Positions 18,056 to 21,011 of a stretch of DNA of 21,011 nt are shown one piece after another. The position numbers were made by a program, and so were the translations under genes. Within the stretch, counting starts at the first letter, position 1. Each line of letters begins with the position of its first letter. The notes beneath the pieces were generated by a model. It saw only the letters and a program-made list of their open reading frames with translations. It was not told where the DNA came from and did not search any database. The stretch is from Priapulus caudatus (taxonomy: Eukaryota; Priapulida; Priapulimorpha; Priapulimorphida; Priapulidae), in NCBI RefSeq assembly GCF_000485595.1, contig NW_014577179.1:57755-78765 (forward strand), given 5' to 3'.

Positions 18056-19221
18056 CTACACGGTGCTGACGGGCACGGCGAGCGATCGCTGCGACGCCGT
18101 GCGGCTGCTGTCGTTGCGTGAGAGGCCCTGCCGCCGGCTGGGCGAGGGCGAGCGGCTGCGGCGCTGCGAAGTGGGCGTGCGCAGGAATCGCTTCATCGCC
18201 GCCTTGCGGAAGAGCGACGGCGTCGCGGCGGCCGCGAGCGCGTTGATTGACGGAGTCGAGTTGGCCGCCTCGTCGCGCGAGCGCCACCGTCGCCACGCGT
18301 GCTGGATCGACTTGGCAGCGCGGTCCTCGCGCTTGCGGTCCATCGTCGACGAGACGATGATGATCTTCCTACGAGTCGGGAACGCTTCCTTGAACTTGTC
18401 CTCGATGTTGGACTGCAGCATCGCGAACTCGGCCGTCTCCTCAACGTCGCTCATCGCAAACTTCGTCAGCGCGCGTATGACGTCGAGACAGTGCAGCTTG
18501 TCGCCCTCGACGATCGGCAGGTTGAAAGACGTCAGCGCGATGTTGTTCGGTTTCGGGATGCAGAAGGGCGGATCGAGGCCGGCTACGAAGTCTGACAGTT
18601 CGCTGAAGTTGATCAGCTGCGTCGCGTTCTGGTCGAAGCGTGACCAGTGCGCGTAGAACATGTCGATGTCGTCCTCGGTGATGCCGACCTCCTCTTGCGC
18701 ATGCGCGAGGTTGAAGTTCTCGAGTATGATGGCGATGTACATGTTAATGATGATCATGAAGGCAATGAGGATGTACGACGTGAGATACGGCACGGCAAGC
18801 CACGGCGATCCGCATCCGCCCGCCTCGTACGTCGGCAGTCCGGAGAAATCCGGATCGCATCCGGGCGTCCTCAGCAGCGGCTCGAGCACGTCGTTCCATC
18901 CGGCCGACGTGCACAAACGGAACAGCAGCACCATGCTGTTGCCGAACGTCTGGAAGTTCACGACCTCGTTGAGCGCGCCGCCGAGCCGAAGATTGCCGAA
19001 TGACGTCATGCCGATGATCGCGTAGATGAACATTATCAAAAATAGCAGTGCGCCGATGTTGAAGAGCGCCGGCAGCGAGATGATGAGGGCGAACAGCAGC
19101 TTGCGGATGCCCTTCGCAGCCTTGATGAGACGGAGAACGCGGCCGATGCGGAAGACTCGGATGACACGCAGCAGTGTCGGAGTGACAAACACGTTCCTGA
19201 TGAGGTCGTCCAGCATCAGGG
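18056..19221 (-). CDS. Nav2-type channel last exon: domain IV S4 to C-terminus
   Basis: An intact terminal exon. It follows the acceptor TCATTGCAG, completes a split codon (phase 1, matching the IV-S2/S3 donor), and runs 388 residues to TAG at 18056-18058. Residues from the exon start: S4 at about 14-40, with Arg or Lys at every third position (RVIRVFRIGRVLRLIK); S5 at about 42-71; pore loop at about 88-112 with TSAGWND, whose Ala (codon 18902-18904) is the domain IV selectivity residue; S6 at about 142-172 ending ILENFN; an EF-hand-like region at about 184-213; FNLPIVEGDKLHCLD at about 233-247; an IQ-type calmodulin site (SIQHAWRRWRSR) at about 305-316; and an Arg/Ser-rich tail (RRSRSPSPSRR). 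ILENFNLAH, the EF region and IVSST with KxxxRAAKSIQ fit DSC1/Nav2 better than Nav1. All of S4 to the C-terminus is in one exon. Confidence 0.92.
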
Positions 19222-19290
19222 CTGCAATGAGGATGAGCATGAAGATTGAAAGAAAGATTGAAAGATTGAAAACAGTTTATTTCTGCATAT
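19222..19290 (-). repeat. Short GATTGAAA repeats forming polypyrimidine tract
   Basis: On the plus strand GATTGAAA occurs three or four times. Read on the minus strand this is a TTTCAATC-rich pyrimidine tract just upstream of the last exon's acceptor. It fits an intron 3' end. Confidence 0.7.
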
Positions 19291-19398
19291 GACATACATA
19301 AATACAGAGTACATCGTTATAAAAGAAATAATTACATGTAGAAGTACAATTTTAATCAGTTTAAGCACGGGAGTGGCGAAGGACACTTAAGTAACTAG

Positions 19399-20742
19399 TA
19401 TAGTAATAAGCAAGTCCAATAGCTTCAGACGCGACAAATAACGAGCATGTCGTTACGCTAGGCCAAGTCGATATACATTGATCGGCGCACACGTGCCATA
19501 CTGATAATTGGCGAAAGCGTGGCCGATAATACTAATAACTGCCCTTGTTGCATCTGATTGCTAGAATGAAACTCGTTTTTGTTCGTATGCTAATAGCGGT
19601 AGCGCGCGGAAAAGTGTTCGATAGAGGGCGCAATTGTATTGTTCAAATTGGTTCGAATCAGCCGCATATAGAGCCGTATATAGAGAATATCCTGGGTTCG
19701 AATACGTTGTTTGCGAGCGATCACGAGAGATCACTACTGATCTATATATATATTAACTATTAGTGTATAGAGATCAATGAAGATCACATGTTGTTAAGAT
19801 ATTCAGCAATACATTGCTGTTGCTCAAGTAGGTTCGATATAAACTTAATTGCAGGCGTACAGTGAGGTATGAAACCAGGCGGAGGTGGTGCCTTGAAGGT
19901 GACATTTCCGTTGTGTACATTATAGATATAATGCTAATGAGTGACAGTGACAGTCGTACTCGACAGGAGCGGCATTTGAACCACATAGCTTTGGATTCAG
20001 CAAATATCAATTCGTCAGTAGAATGATTGACAAGCTAGCATAGTTGCCCCTCTAGCGTTACCGCAATCATACTAGATAGTATAACGCACGCAGATAAATC
20101 GTAGAAAAGTAGTTTCATGGTAATTTTCCTTAAACATGTATTTTTTTTTTTTTGTCGAAGAGCCCTGGAAACCTCATCCAGTTTGACGAAACGCAGCTAG
20201 ACAGGTTTTCGAAACTACCGTTAAAGCGTCAACAATCTGAACATAACGCATATTTAATTACTATTTAAAGTGATTACGTCACCGTAAATAGTAAAAATAA
20301 AAAAAATATTTCCACTTTTTCACAAAATATAAGTAATTCTGTTCACTTTTGATGGTTAAATTGCTGCATTATACTTCTTATTTTACTAATTATTGTTCGA
20401 TGTGAACATACACTCGTGACTCATACATAGCCCATAGCAAGCAATTAATGTCAGGAACACAATATCAAATCGTCCAGGTTTTTTTGGATTTTTAACTAAT
20501 TGAGAAACAATCTTATGATGTAAGAATTTGAGGATACGTTTAGTCCCGTTAGTTCTTACTTTTAATGTAAAAAAATTGCAACAAAAATTTTACACATTTT
20601 ACCATGGAAAATTCGTCACGTAGTCAATTTAAACATATTTTAATTTAACTCCTCTCAACACAGTCATGCCTCCGCTCATACAGTTCGCATGCATGCAAGG
20701 AGCGCGTCACGTTGCGGTTGTTAGAGGAAGCCACGTTATTAC
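19399..20742. other. AT-rich intron-like sequence, no gene seen
   Basis: Unique sequence with no inverted copy elsewhere in the window. On the minus strand it lies between the III-S4 exon and the last exon. Domain III S5 and the rest of domain III would be expected after III-S4, but no frame here shows them. It includes a T13 run near 20141-20153. The open frames at 19545-19763 and 19774-20010 show no recognisable domain. Confidence 0.6.
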
Positions 20743-20871
20743 CTTCATGCCTTCCCAGCGCGAGATGGCTCTAAGTGGACGGAGTGCTCTCAGCGTACGG
20801 AGGGATCGGAAGGCCATCAGGTCCGAGTTACCTGAATCATGAGTCTCCATGATCGTGCTCATGAGCGAGAC
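20743..20871 (-). CDS. Nav2-type channel exon: domain III S4 voltage sensor
   Basis: A 43-codon exon on the minus strand, phase 0 at both ends. The acceptor is TGCGCAG|GTC and the donor ATGAAG|GTAATA. It starts [14 protein letters not shown] and then has the voltage-sensor helix [18 protein letters not shown], with Arg at exon residues 22, 25, 28, 31, 34 and 38. It ends RWEGMK at the S4-S5 linker. The pattern [14 protein letters not shown] is diagnostic of domain III S4 in sodium-channel-type proteins. In the gene it belongs upstream of the III pore/S6 exon at 693-884, but that exon is on the other strand nearly 20 kb away. The III-S5 and turret exons are missing from the window. Confidence 0.9.
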
Positions 20872-21011
20872 CTGCGCACGACAAGGTCGAGCGGCATGTG
20901 AACGTGATCGTATAGCGATGGATAATGGAATAATGACAGGGCAGTGTTCATTAATGTTCTCCGCTCGACTTATCAAAACGTATATATATATATCCCGTAT
21001 GTCGTTAGGTT
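20872..21011. other. Flanking intron with (TA)n microsatellite
   Basis: The intron upstream of the III-S4 exon on the minus strand. It includes a (TA)n run at about 20979-20992. No other feature was seen before the window ends. Confidence 0.55.

Larger units (their letters stand above)
14901..19398. repeat. Inverted-repeat arm B' (clean copy of B)
   Basis: Reverse complement of 6915-11804. It starts at TCGAGCGTGAGAGCG (the end of B read backwards) and ends near 19395 at CTTAAGTAACTAGT. It carries the intact last exon of the channel on the minus strand plus its 3' flank. Where coding can be judged (18056-19221) the frame is uninterrupted, unlike in arm B. Confidence 0.88.

Noticed and set aside
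18000-18656. 218-codon plus-strand frame opposite the last exon
   Set aside because: Antisense shadow of a GC-rich coding exon; the minus strand carries conserved channel motifs.
14298-19221. Mutually exclusive alternative exons encoded on the opposite strand
   Set aside because: The minus-strand exons match the corrupted plus-strand ones apart from indels, with shared flanking introns. They are the same exons, not alternatives, and splicing cannot join opposite strands.
6915-19398. Giant terminal inverted repeats of a foldback or Helentron/Polinton-like element
   Set aside because: The arms contain channel exons and introns, there is no transposase, integrase or polymerase frame, and no target-site duplication was seen at the ends.
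19640-19700. GGTTCGAAT-like words suggesting a tRNA T-loop
   Set aside because: No matching acceptor stem, D-arm or anticodon stem could be found around either word.

Overview
The window is eukaryotic (metazoan, almost certainly invertebrate) nuclear DNA. Its one gene that can be identified with confidence is the 3' half of a four-domain voltage-gated cation channel of the invertebrate Nav2 type (the DSC1/NaCP60E/BSC1 family). Exons carry conserved channel segments bounded by GT/AG splice sites. They are separated by introns made largely of pyrimidine tracts, AT-rich minisatellites and microsatellites. The domain III selectivity position is Glu, not Lys, and domain IV has Ala. This fits the DEEA filter of Nav2 rather than the DEKA filter of Nav1.

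Plus strand, left to right: a minisatellite of about 42 bp units (1-670); the domain III pore/S6 exon (693-884); a CT-rich intron start; a corrupted copy of the III-IV linker exon (about 1833-1938); the IV-S1 exon (4764-4886); the IV-S2/S3 exon (6080-6241, with a frameshift); and a corrupted copy of the last exon, IV-S4 to C-terminus (about 7110-8440). This is the normal exon order of the channel and the splice phases agree. The right part is on the minus strand: an intact III-IV linker exon (14298-14408), an intact last exon (18056-19221) and a domain III S4 exon (20743-20871).

The main structural fact is a nested inverted duplication. Segment A (about 1346-4624) returns reverse-complemented as A' (about 11806-14890). 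Segment B (about 6915-11804) returns reverse-complemented as B' (about 14901-19398). The layout is therefore [III-S6] A [IV-S1 to S3] B A' B' [III-S4 inverted]. The plus-strand copies A and B are riddled with small indels and are longer overall than A' and B'. The minus-strand copies hold clean reading frames.

The simplest reading, which is inference, is an assembly artefact. Accurate contigs A', B' and the III-S4 contig were placed in the wrong orientation and order, and the gaps where they belong were filled with uncorrected long-read sequence. A real inverted duplication with pseudogene decay is the alternative. No mobile-element protein, RNA gene or CRISPR array was recognised. Outside the channel there are only two weak, unrecognised coding candidates in B' (15177-15284 plus; 15528-15881 minus).
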